From Siphonodentalium dalli (Eukaryota; Mollusca; Scaphopoda; Gadilida; Siphonodentaliidae): a stretch of 64,000 nucleotides of DNA. The notes under the pieces are model-generated. The model saw nothing but the letters and a program-made list of their open reading frames with translations, did not search any database and had not been told where the DNA came from. The stretch covers positions 126,623,450-126,687,449 of the forward strand of contig CP136069.1 in assembly GCA_032622095.1 (NCBI GenBank). Reading direction: 5' to 3'. Positions within the stretch are counted from its first letter, which is position 1, and every line of letters begins with the position of its first letter. Positions 1 through 10,741 of the stretch are shown here, piece after piece. A program made the position numbers and the translations under genes.

Positions 1-775
1 CAAAACTAACTAGAGGTGTGACTGTCCCAATGGGACTAAGGATACCCCCCGTGTTTTTAAAATACTAAGATGTTTCACATGTCAGTAAACATTTAGTTAA
101 AATAATAAAATAACAGTTCCCATTGCAGGTGCACAAACATAACCGTAATCTTAAACCTATTGACCGAAAAATGTAGGAATAAAAGCTCGGACAAAATTAT
201 GCATTTTGCAAAAATGTTCTAAGTCGAAAAAGGGGAATAACTCCACAAAAAAAGTCTGACAGACATCATAATCGCAGGTGCACAGGTTCTCATGGTACTA
301 AATATCAGTGCCAAGATTAAAAAACATTGACCTAAAAATATAGAAATAAACGCTCGGACAAAATTAGGCATGTTGCAAAAAAAATTCTAAGTAAAAAAAG
401 GGGGATAACTCCACCAAAAAATGCCAGACAGACGTCATAATCACAGGTGCACAGGTTCCCATGGTACTGAATATCTGTGCCAAGTTAAAAAAAAAATTAC
501 CTAAAAATGTAGGAATAAAAGCTCGGACAAAATTATACATGTTGCAAAAAAATTCTAAGTCAAAAAAGGGGGAATAACTCCACCAAAAAAAGTCGGACAG
601 ACGTCATAATCGCAGGTGCACAGGTTCCTATGGTGGTTGATGCCTGTGCCAAGTTTCACGGAAATTGATCAAAAAACGACTGAGAATAACTCCAGACAAA
701 TTTGTGTCCACGGACGGATGGACGACGGACAGACAAGCTGACTTCGTTGCGGGGGGTATAATAATCTGTTTCTCC
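1..775. repeat. R1 tandem/dispersed repeat, copy A
   Basis: About three units of roughly 168 bp repeat the words GCAGGTGCACAGGTTCC, GCTCGGACAAAATTA and GGGGATAACTCCACC. The block starts with AACTAGAGGTGTGACTG and ends in short GGACGGACGG-like runs followed by GTTGCGGGGGGTATA. A second copy with the same start and end lies at 19234-20535, so this is one dispersed family. Short open frames here are shadows of the repeat. Confidence 0.85.
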
Positions 776-1600
776 CACATCCTCATAAAAATATGACCTG
801 CTGGGGTGCTTATTATGGCCCACCAAACATAAAAATAATAAATCATCCTGCCACTCGGCTTCACAACGCAATGACCACAATCTCTGTCCACTATTGGACA
901 TAAATTTAGCTTGACACATTTCAAATTGCATTTGATATCCCCCTTTGTTATATCTGATAAAAATTAAGTTTTTTTTTAATTACTCGGGTTGTACAACAGA
1001 CTGTTACATTGAAAATGAACACTTGAACACTTAATCATGAAAAGTTATTTTCAAACCCAACAACGTTCCTGATAATTTGTGATTAAACACTAAAAATATT
1101 TTTGATGTAAAAAGTGGGAATAAAAAGCTGCCTGCTGTGTAATTTTGTAGATAACAATTAAATAGAAAAACCTGCATGCCCATTTTGATAAAAAAAGTGT
1201 CCGAGTAACAGATAACAAACCTGTGTGGCCTTATGACGTTGTCATTCTAATACTCAGACTAAAATGTTATATACAATGCCCCATACGATATGAGAGGGCC
1301 CTGTTTCATCAAATTACCACAACAACGTTATTACATCAAAAGCCGCTTAAGTGATAAAAATTAATTTTATATTGCCAGTAAATACTATGGTTATTTTTCT
1401 GAAGGCAGTTTGAATGGTTAGTGAGTGTCATTGGTAAATTCGGATAGATGAAAGTAAATTTTTTTTGGTAAAATTTCAAAATATTTGCCAAATTTAATTA
1501 AGGGTAAAATTGGAGTACTTGAAGGAAATTCAAATTTTTTTAATTTTTGCAATATAAAACTAACCAGAAACAGGTAAAATGAGCTGGTAAAGCAAGTTAG
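776..1600. other. No gene seen
   Basis: AT-rich sequence between two repeat blocks. I see no coding potential, RNA gene or clear repeat in it. If STAM transcription continues leftward, this is intronic. Confidence 0.5.
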
Positions 1601-2767
1601 TATTCATAATGAAAGTGTCAATGACACTGTAGCTCAACTTGGAAAGGTAATAATTTCATGTGTTACAGTCAATGGAGCGATTAGGAATGCGGAAAGTTGA
1701 CTGGTCTAAGTAATACTAGATTATCAACATGAAGAGATATAAAATAAAATCCAAGATGGTTGCTCACGGCTGTTTTCCAATGAAATTCCAAAACATTTGA
1801 TAGCTTCCAACTAGTAGATCAATATCAAGATTAATATGAAGTTTGGTGATGATCGTATGAGGGAAGTGGACTGTATGGTGTGCCAAAGGATTTAGTCATG
1901 CAAAGAGTAAAATCCAAGATGGCTGCCAGCAGACATGTTTTATGGCCGAATGACCCCCAAAATAACTCGTTCCCATCTACATTTCAATGTTAACAGCCAT
2001 GACAAATTTCATGATGATCCGACCAAAGGTATGACCTGTAGCCCATACCAAAGGATTTAGTCATGCAAAGAGTAAAATCCAAGATGGCTATCCAAGATGG
2101 CTACCATGTTTTTTGGCCGAATGACCCCAAAATCACTTGTTCCCATCTATATGTCAATATTAACATCAGTGACAAATTTCATGATGATCAGGCAAACAGT
2201 ACGGCCTGTAGCCCATGCTAATGGATTGAATTTTGAAATCCAAGATGACCGCTGGCAGCCATGTTTTTTTGCCGAATGACCCAAAAATGACTCGTTCCCA
2301 TTTACATGTCAATGTTAACATCCATAACAAATTTCATGATGATCTGACCAAAGATACGACCTGTAGCCTGTGTCAAAGGATTTAGTCATACAAAGAGTAA
2401 AATCCAAGATTGCTACCGGCGGCTATGTTTTATAGCCGAATGACCCCCAAATGACTCGTTCCCATCTACTTGTCAATATTAACTTCCACGACAAATTTCA
2501 TGATGATCAGACGGACACTCCGGCCTGTAGTCTGTGCTATTATTAATGGATTGAATTTTGAAATCCAAGATGGCTGCTGGTGGCCATGTTTTTTTGCCAG
2601 ATGACCCCAAAATGACTCGTTCCCATCTATATGTCAATGTCAACAGCCATGACAAATTTCATAATGTTCCGACCAAAGGTGGCCTGTGCCAAAGGATTTA
2701 GTCATGCAAACAGTAAAATCCAAGATGGCTGCTGGTGGCCATGTTTTTTGGCCGAATGACCCCAAAA
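1601..2767. repeat. R2 satellite, copy A (about 163-bp units)
   Basis: About seven diverged units recur with a spacing near 163 bp (the word AAATCCAAGATGG at about 1748, 1912, 2075, 2237, 2399, 2560 and 2716). Shared words include GCCGAATGACCCCAAAATGA, CGTTCCCATCTA and GGATTTAGTCATGCAAAGAG. The leader (AATGAAAGTGTCAATGACAC) is found again at 28940. The block is interrupted at 2768 and R2 sequence resumes at 8228, so 2768-8227 behaves as inserted DNA. Confidence 0.9.
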
Positions 2768-3125
2768 GATAATTTTTAAAATTAAAATTAGTTTTTCCTC
2801 AAGGGAAGCCCGAAACTGAACTATATGGATTATTATCCTCGGCCTTGTGTTATCAGGAGGGTTAAAATTTATTGTCCGTTTATTAGCCTACTCCGGTCAA
2901 TCAGCGACTCCGGTCAATCAGCGCTCGGATTAGCTCACGCATGAATGCGCCCCGTGCAAATCCCGCGCTCTTAACAATTCATCTAGCCAGTTTTATTTCC
3001 GACTTTTAATAATAAGATTTGCGAGTCGCGGGGTTGGGAATGGCACCGCCATGGGAGGGATCTATAATAGTTCAGTTTCGGGCTTCCCTTGAGGAAAAAC
3101 TAATTTTAATTTTTAAAATTATCTT
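2768..3125. mobile_element. Foldback (MITE-like) element
   Basis: The first about 58 bp (from GATAATTTTTAAAATTAAAA through GGGAAGCCCGAAACTGAAC) are repeated as reverse complement at about 3067-3125. The interior (about 2824-2999) also recurs inverted at 8055-8227. A further partial direct copy of the end (CAACTGAACTATATGGATTA) lies at 3148-3167. The superfamily is not recognised and no clear target duplication is visible. Confidence 0.65.
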
Positions 3126-6100
3126 TTTCCGCCAAGGAGAAGCCCTTCAACTGAACTATATGGATTAGAATGCAAGCCCAGGAGGAGGCAACGAGCAATA
3201 AATTTAATATTCCAGTTTGACGGGAATGTACTCTTCCAAACAGATTTCATGTAAATGTGATTTAGTCATGAATCAGCTTTGATATGTTTTGTGAAAGAGC
3301 TCATAAATTCAGATTCCAGCATTGCTCAAGCTTTTACCTCCCCCCCTTGTCTTTTGGAATAAACATCCCAGGCAGTGCCATACCATACGTGCCAGCTACT
3401 AGTAGAAACCGAGCAGTAGAGACTTCTTCTTCTGCTGCTGCTTTTCTCTCGTGTCCTGCGATGAGAGTGATGGCGGTATTTACTATTTATATCTTCCCAA
3501 ATAGAAAGCGCTATAGACGGTACGCGACAGCGAGTCTTCCTCACACAGAACAGCCTCCAAAGGCTCGGGTGCTATTGTCCCGGAGGATTGGTTGCCCGAA
3601 TCTCAGAGAACGGCACTCTGCCTGCCACGGTCTGCTGATGCAGGTCCAGGGGGCGCAAACTGGTACAGCCCGAGGACTGGTACAGTTGTGCAAAGTTTGT
3701 GTAATTCATTGTAACAAGATTTGACACATATCCTGTGATGAAGTTTTTACAAGAGATCGACCCGTGTCGTGTCCGTACGCAAAGCGAGTTCCCTAGGAAC
3801 GACAGAATCCTTGACCGACAGTGGAAACCACCGTCGGCCCGAGATCCTTGCTCATCGTCGTCGAAGCCATCAGACGCCAGGAGAATTATAGAAACTAGAA
3901 AGCATGTCAGGATCGACGCCAGCAACAGAACAGCCTGCATCAGGTTGAGGTAAGGTACTAGAGGGAAGCCCACACTGGGAATGGCTCGAACGAGGAACAA
4001 TTGCGCTCGCAGTTAGATTTTAAGGTGTTATTTCCCACCCCAAGGCCAAAATGGCGGGAAAAAAAAGGAAATTGAAAGGATCCATTTGACCAGGGAAAGC
4101 CCCCCCCCACCGAATCTCCCAAATGCAGGTGGTCCTGACACGCTGACATAAACGTCGATGACATACCACTAGGATCCCCTGACGGCAGAGGAGCAGGCCT
4201 GGACGTATCACTTGGGATGACGTTTCCAGGGGGACAAGACCGACCCTCGTAATGGAGTGGGCCACGGCGCCGTGGGGAAGCGTCAGAAGGCCAGTTGGCT
4301 GGTGCGCTTTGTGCGGCACGGGACAACGAGGCTTCCCCACCCAGAACAGTCGCCAAAGGCGCGGGTGCTTGTGTCCTGGAGGATTGGTTGCCCGAATCTC
4401 CGGAGGACGGTACCCTGCCTCCCACGGTCTGCAGAAGATGGGGCTTGCAGCATGACCAGGGGGGACCGAATGGTTCCTGCCCAAGTTAAGACTGGTACGT
4501 TTGCTCAAAATGTAAAACCATGGACCAATGGGCCCTCAACCAACTATGACAATATCGCGTATATTCATGAGCAACCCGTACGGCCATCAAAGTCGAATCT
4601 CGTTCGACTATAAGCAAGACAAGACATTCTGTTAGTTATTAGCAAGCATAATATACAAAACATTTGTTAGTTATTGCAAAACAAGGTTAATAAGGTAAAT
4701 TCCGTTATTTACTATGGCCACGTGATCTTACCTGCAAGAAATTAAACCGCAGGTAAGATACTGTCTTTTCTCGGCGAAGAGGACGATGAGATCCGATTTC
4801 TCCTGTGCAAGAACATAGCGGTGTCCTTGCTTACGGTGAGGAGAACGTTTTATACACTTACGGAAAGTCTGCAGATGGTGGAGCAGGCCTGGAATATCCC
4901 GAGGGAGTATGATTCCAGGGGGACAAGACCCACTCTCGTAATGGAGTGGGCCACGGACCGTGGGGAAGAGTCGGAAGTCTCAGTCCTTCCCAGGAGACAG
5001 GAGCAATTGTTCACGCAGCCGTATGCAATTGTAATTTCTAATTCACGAATATTAAACTGTGCACTGTTCCCTCTTGACAGAATGTGCATGGTCATAGTAA
5101 TCATTGATTCAATATTAAACTATTGGAAGGTATATATAAAATCGTTCCCATCGCAGTTAAATTATGGGAATGTGAAAGTGCCATGGAACATGCATGTTTT
5201 GAGGTCTATCCCACAATGACATTGAATTTGAGAAAACACAACTGATGATTATACAGGCGCAAGTACATCCGTCTTCTGAATTGCGAGAGCAAATGAGAGC
5301 TCGAGCTGCGGTTACATCTGGGAAGAACTGAAGTCTGGTTGGCTGGTGCGCTGTTAGTGGCACATGATGAGTCTTCCCCACCCTAAGGCTCAGGAGCTGT
5401 GGCATTCGCCCTTGAAGATTTGTTTTCCAAATCAACGATGGTAGCACCCCGCCAGTCATTGGTACTGGGCAGTGGTCATGCACAATATAAAGGCTTCTTT
5501 GGGAACGGCGCTTTATATGTGTGATGATACAAATGCTTTCATTTGTGTTATTCATATAGGTTTTCTATTTACCAGATAATCATGGATATGTAGTAATAGA
5601 AAGAGAAGAGCCATGTTTTGGACTCTTTTGAAATTGGCACTGGCAGGCCTGCCGAATGCAAAATAAATCTGAAGCTGTAACGTATTTGTCGGTTGTCTGG
5701 TTGTGCTTAGGTACCCATAGGTTACACAAACTGTTATATTCAGTATCACGAGAGCCACATGCAACTTTGACGCGACCGAGATTTCACAACCTCCAGGTGA
5801 ACCGAACCGTCGTTCGCCTCCCATACGCAGGCCTGCAGTGGTCATGCGCAATATAAATAGAAACGCTGTTCATGTAACTGCACTTTATATGTGTGACAAT
5901 ACAAATGCTGTCCTTTCTGTTATTTGCCCGATAATCAATTGGATATGAGGCAATAGAAGGAAAAGAGCCATGTGTTGGTCTCTGATGGAAATTATAGTGG
6001 CAGCGGCCCTGCGCAATATAAATGCATTTCCTGTAACTGTGCTTAATACGTGAGTGAAGGCTATTTGACATTTGATCTTTTCTATATGTGGAAATAGAAG

Positions 6101-8054
6101 GTAGAGAGCCAAGTGATGGACTCTGTTGGAAAGGCTATTGACAGTGCATCGGGGGCACATGACAATATAAATGCATAGTAGTTCACCTCGACTATTCACA
6201 GATTGAAAGCGCAGAAGTATGTCGGTATCAGTGAAAATTGACGCCATATTGATATAGTCAGTTCGTATGTCATTGAGCCTTTGAGGCACTGATACCCTTG
6301 TACTAGTATGGAACAATTATGGCTGGCCATACATGTTTTTAAGCTCACCATTTTGTATCATTTAAATTCGTAATTTGAATGTATCTACAAACACTATATC
6401 TGAGGATAACAGTTCAGATGTTGTCTATTTGTTACAGTGAACACGTGGAAATGTCAAACATCAAAATCATCAAAAGTATAAACATTGATTGACTGAAAAT
6501 TTATTGAGACACTGGCTAGCCAATGAATCATTTCAACACTGCGACCATGCTAGGTCACACGGATATGGTGACATGCCACAAGTAGGCCAGCCAAAGGCTC
6601 GCATCCAAAATTTCTCCAAAGAGATCTGACCCCGGACGGAAGTATCCTTGGATATTTAAGTTCAGGCTACTGCATTTGCATATCTGTGCAGTCATGGAAC
6701 AGGGAAGCCCATTCTGCAAAATACATTGAGTGATTGCAAAGAAACAGACACAATTGTCGCCGAAATAACGACAGAGTACCGATATGAATTGATGGAGATC
6801 GCCATTCGACAATGGGAACTCAGGCTTCAAGATTCGACGAGAATCACCGAATCGATTCCCGTAATGATTCTCACAAAACTTTACAATTTTCAGTGCCTCA
6901 TGACTGACATGATTCAGCATTTGATTCTCCCAAAATGAAATGTATTTTGAGCCCTGGAACTTGAAATGAAAATCCTTGGTGCCCAATCTTGTGTCAGATA
7001 ATCCTAGTCCCCAATCAAACCAGTTGCACGATTCGTAGCAAGCGGACACTGTCAGTAATACTGGACAGACATGTAAAGAAAGAGACTATTCAAGAGACAC
7101 AGCATTATTTGAACACAGGTCATATAATACTATATGTTATAACAAACATAATCTCATTGTTTCCAACGATTGTTCCGATAATACAATGAGGGAAAGGAAA
7201 TGGAATCGCAAGACAGAGTCAGAATTTCAAATAAATATCTTGAAGTCGATGTAACGTTTGCGACGTTCCAAGTATCCAAATACGAGCCCTCATGTTAATA
7301 GTAATACATTCGGGCTAGCTAAGATATGCAAAAATTAATCGGTAAGCACAATTAATTATAACGACATGTTGTATATGTACAATGATGTTCTGTGATAATC
7401 ATTTACCAAATGTCGGTTAAGTTCCAGTCGCTCAACTTCAAATTACAATTAGTTGAGGCAAAAGAAATTTCATTGGATTACAAGTTCTATCTTGTTTATT
7501 AATACATGTAAATTATCGCCAAAGGAGACATTTCTGTCATGGCCAACTTTCTGCGCACTAACAGAGCTGTTGCATATACGATTAGGTAGTGTACATGAAA
7601 TGAACGTAGCAAGAAGTCGGCATCATGAAATATAGTTAGCACGAAATTAGGAGACTTCGCATACCGTACCACGTGGACTCAGAAATCGGACGATTCATGC
7701 CACCGTATATGTTGCACAATAATGCAATATAGGTTCGCTACAAGTAAACGATGTGCGTCTGTAGTCATTGTCAAAATGGCCATCAATGGCGAAGTTCACA
7801 ACGTGATTTTGTCGATTCCAATTCCAAATTTTTTCGAGATAAAATGGGTCGATAAAAACACGGAATATTTATAAATAGCGTTGCGCATACTATGAAACGA
7901 AGAGTTTCTGCGCGAACTTAAAAATATTAAACGACCGGGTAAGAACGGATAAATTGCAAGTTTGTTATCAACAATAAATATTGAGTTGATAAACTCGCAA
8001 TAGAGAAATACTTCCTTTAGTTAAAACCACGTCTGATAGGTCCAAGGAGAGAAA
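3126..8054. other. Composite repeat block of unknown type, no intact gene
   Basis: Sequence between the two inverted copies of the foldback interior. It holds diverged internal repeats: GGATTGGTTGCCCGAATCTC at about 3582 and 4382, and CAGGGGGACAAGAC followed by GTAATGGAGTGGGCCACGG at about 4229 and 4917. Around 5480-6190 there are loosely tandem units sharing GCAATATAAATGCA and GAGCCATGT. The open frames found here (for example 3284-3724 and 3572-4508) overlap on several strands, have no recognisable domains and look spurious. A short inverted repeat (ATCTTACCTGC / GCAGGTAAGAT) lies at about 4727-4762. Confidence 0.45.
6821..6956. mobile_element. hAT-type MITE with 5-bp duplication, copy 1
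   Basis: A 136-bp element starts CAGGCTTC and ends GAGCCCTG, so its tips are inverted repeats. It is flanked by perfect 5-bp direct repeats GAACT (6816-6820 and 6957-6961). Copies lie at 9371-9506 and 35205-35344, each with its own 5-bp duplication. The CAGG tip suggests hAT; most hAT elements duplicate 8 bp, so the 5-bp class is the notable point. Confidence 0.85.
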
Positions 8055-8227
8055 TAAAACTGGCTAGATGAATTGTTAAGAGCGCGGGATTTGCACGGGG
8101 CGCATTCATGCGTGAGCTAATCCGAGCGCTGATTGACCGGAGTCGCTGATTGACCGGAGTAGGCTAATAAACGGACAATAAATTTTAACCCTCCTGATAA
8201 CACAAGGCCGAGGATAATAATCCATAT
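8055..8227. repeat. Inverted copy of the 2824-2999 foldback interior
   Basis: About 170 bp are the reverse complement of 2824-2999 with almost no differences (for example GCGCTGATTGACCGGAGTCG here against CGACTCCGGTCAATCAGCGC there). It ends at CCATAT, exactly where the outer 55 bp of the left copy would begin, so this end is truncated. R2 satellite resumes immediately after. Confidence 0.85.
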
Positions 8228-8669
8228 CATTGTCAACATTGATCCGAACAAAGGTACGACCTGTAGCCCATACCAAAGGATTTAGTCATGCAACTACATG
8301 CCATTGTTAACATCCATGACAAATTTCATGATGATCCGACCACAGGTGCGACCTGTAGCCAATGCCAAAGGATTTAGTCATGCAAAGAGTAAAATCCAAG
8401 ATGGCTGCTGGCGGCCATGTTTTTTGGCCGAATGACCCCAAAATGACTCGTTCCCATCTAAATGTCAATATTAACATCCATGACAAATTTCAGACGAAGA
8501 GTACAACCTGTAGCTCGTGCTTATGGATTGAATTTTAACATCCAAGATGGCCACCATTGTTAACATCCATGACAAATTTGATGATGATCCGACCACAGGT
8601 GCGACCTGTACATAGCCCATGCCAAAGGATTTAGTCATTCAAAGAGTAAAATCCTAAATGTCAATATTA
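8228..8669. repeat. R2 satellite, resumed
   Basis: Same words as 1601-2767 (GGATTTAGTCATGCAAAGAG, GGCGGCCATGTTTTTTGG). It stops within the unit word CAATATTAACATCC, where the 8670-10263 element is inserted, and continues at 10264. Confidence 0.85.
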
Positions 8670-9095
8670 GGCCACACAAAAAAAATATTGTGTTTCTCAA
8701 GTTTTTTTCTCCAAAAAACCCAGCAGGCAGGCAGATTTTTATTTTTTTGGGCTGAATTTTACCGGCAGGCAGGTTTTTATGCCGAATTTGTATGTATGCA
8801 TGTATGCATGCATGTATGCATGCTTTTATGATTAAAGATTGACTTAAGACAAGGTTTGGCTGTTCGTAACATGGTGTGTAATGTATATTTACCTTGTTTG
8901 TTCATGATCATGATCTGTTTTCATATGTTGTTGGAAAATGAAGCTGTTTATTTTATATATATGCAAAGTTATGTACCCTATGGATGCTGTATTAAAATAA
9001 GAAGATCTCTCATTTATAGCATTAAAATTTATTGCAGAAATAACAGATGTGTAACAATAACAAGAATATTTTGGTTTAAAACAAATCCAGTCTAC

Positions 9096-9581
9096 CTTAT
9101 TCACAAGCTTATTCAGGAGATCCTTTATGCCTCGCCGATTTGGTTTTTGTATGAAGGGTTGTTCCATTACAGCAACAAGTTGTCCAGAATATTCTAACAT
9201 TTTTGAGAGTTCAAGCACCGGCAGTTTGTGTTTACTTTTTCTGGGATCATTGTATCCAAGAAAAATTTGAAGTCCATCCGGAATGTGACAACATCTCTCA
9301 GTTAGTTTATTAACATGAGGGTCCAGATACTAAAGCATGTTGCACACAAGCTGCACAAAATTCCAGCCTACAGGCCTTAACATTCGACGAGAATCACCTA
9401 ATCGATTCTCGTAATGATTCTCGTGAAACTTTTCCATTTTCAGTGCTTTATGACTAACTTGATTCGGCATTTGATTCTTGCAAAATGAAATGTATTTTGA
9501 GCCCTGGCCTATATTGTCAACGGTATGTGGGGAAAATCCAAGGTGTTTATCTTCAAGGAAATTGATTAATTTTTGTATCAT
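9096..9581 (-). pseudogene. Broken coding fragment, family unknown, split by a MITE
   Basis: On the minus strand a coherent frame starts with an ATG at 9581 (MIQKLINFLEDKH) and runs to TVDNIG, where the 136-bp MITE plus its 5-bp duplication (141 bp, 47 codons) interrupts it. It resumes as WNFVQLVCNML, has one in-frame TAG (9330-9332), and continues YLDPHVNKLTERCCHIPDG, then FLGYNDPRKSKHK, to a plausible splice donor after 9096. Removing the MITE keeps one frame throughout; the TAG could be a mutated TGG because the surrounding text is otherwise protein-like. It resembles proteins I associate with repeats in invertebrate genomes (CHIP...GYN.P..SKH pattern), but I cannot name the family. It lies inside the Harbinger-like element and may be element cargo or the remnant of another insert. 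Confidence 0.55.
9371..9506. mobile_element. hAT-type MITE with 5-bp duplication, copy 2
   Basis: A 136-bp element starts CAGGCCTT and ends GAGCCCTG. Perfect 5-bp flanks GCCTA (9366-9370 and 9507-9511). It interrupts the minus-strand coding fragment and is therefore younger than it. Confidence 0.85.
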
Positions 9582-10263
9582 TTCGTCCTTGCTGTTGTTG
9601 TTTTGTTTTGAAATTGGGAAAAACAGTTTTATTGTTTGAGTTCATGAGAACAGAAAATGCATTTTTCCCACCGTTTTCAACAGACACTGGTGTGGCATTT
9701 TCCAATGTAATCCGCAAATAGCGGCCGAATATATCTGCAACCTGGACCGAATTTAGATTCTGGCAAAGGTCGAAACGAACTGAAACTTAGTCCTGTGAAT
9801 CCTGCGACTTTCCAACAGAAATCCCACTAATATACGCATCACAATTAGCAATAGTTTCACAGTGGTTCTCTATGAACCCATTGCCGCGCTGGGAAATGTT
9901 GTCAGACGAATTAACTTCCGTAATTGTCCAGGGACAAACAAATTTAAGTCCCCTTGTGACACATACTTATCAGCGCCATGCTGGTTATTTGTTTACTGCG
10001 TGTTCGCTGGCGCGTTATGGGTGAACTCGATTGGCAATTCGGAGCACGCAAGGAATGCTTTCATTTTAGAATTACTGCCCTTGCATTGCTGGCGGAGACG
10101 ACTTGAGCTTATTGTGTTGTTTGCGGGTATCGACATCGCCAAGATTTTGTGCGGCGGCATGTTTTTATATTTTTATTTATTGTAAGCTATAAAAAGTAGC
10201 CAGCGGGGGGTATTTTGCAGACGCGGCGATACTCGAGAAACATATTATTTTTTTTGTGTGGCC

Positions 10264-10565
10264 TTAACATCCATGACAAATTTCAGAAGAAGAGTACGTC
10301 CTGTAGCTCGTGCTAATGGATTGAATTTTAAAATCCAAGATGGCCACTGGCGGCCATGTTTTTTTTCCGAATGACCCCAAAATGACTCGTTCCCATCTAC
10401 ATGTCAATGTCAACAGCGATGACAAATTTCATAATGATCTGACCAAAGGTACGACCTGTAGCCTGTATTGTTGAATCCTCACACATGCACACACGGATGA
10501 CAGATACCAAACCATGGCAATAGCTCAAACTTTACAAAGTATATTTGAGCTAAAAACCCATCCAG
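10264..10565. repeat. R2 satellite, right-hand end
   Basis: R2 words resume (TTAACATCCATGACAAATTT) and finish in the family tail: CACACGGATGACAGATACCA, then CCATGGCAATAGCTCA and a poly-A-like GAGCTAAAAA. The same tail occurs at about 29700-29790. Confidence 0.8.
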
Positions 10566-10655
10566 ATGAATAATAGACCATTCCAATGTATACTTTTATA
10601 ACTGAGTGGGAGAATACATTTAGTATAGACAGGGTCAGCCAGGGTCAAATCTTAC

Positions 10656-10741
10656 TTGAGCGCTGGGTCATCCTTGAATTCTGTCATTTCAGCCCACTTC
10701 TTCACCAGTAACCTCAGTTTCTGAGCTACTTTCGGATGAGC
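10656..10741 (-). CDS. STAM: STAM exon 5 (late VHS domain)
   Basis: 86 nt. Acceptor GCACAG precedes GCTCATCCG and the donor is GCTCAA|GTAAG. It reads [19 protein letters not shown] then TEFKDDPAL and ends in phase 2. It follows exon 4 in phase 0. This is the last exon I can find toward the left edge. Confidence 0.93.

Larger units (their letters stand above)
8670..10263. mobile_element. PIF/Harbinger-like DNA transposon (TTA duplication)
   Basis: Terminal inverted repeats begin GGCCACACAAAAAAAATA and continue to TGTTTCTC before mismatches accumulate. The element sits in an R2 unit whose uninterrupted form elsewhere reads CAATATTAACATCC; here TTA is present on both sides (8667-8669 and 10264-10266), giving a 3-bp TTA duplication. 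TTA duplications and G-rich tips fit PIF/Harbinger. No DDE nuclease is recognisable. Inside are a broken gene fragment on the minus strand (9096-9581), a nested MITE (9371-9506) and a GCATGTATGCATGC simple repeat (about 8790-8824). Confidence 0.75.

Noticed and set aside
1601-2767. Regular repeats that might suggest a CRISPR array
   Set aside because: Units are diverged about 163-bp satellites without short identical repeats and unique spacers; the window is eukaryotic.
3284-4613. Several overlapping 100-160-aa frames on both strands
   Set aside because: They overlap each other in different frames, match the diverged internal repeats, and show no domain or splice logic.
1-10600. Next STAM exon (end of VHS, UIM)
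   Set aside because: I searched the minus strand for a continuation after DDPAL and found no convincing exon; it is probably outside the window.
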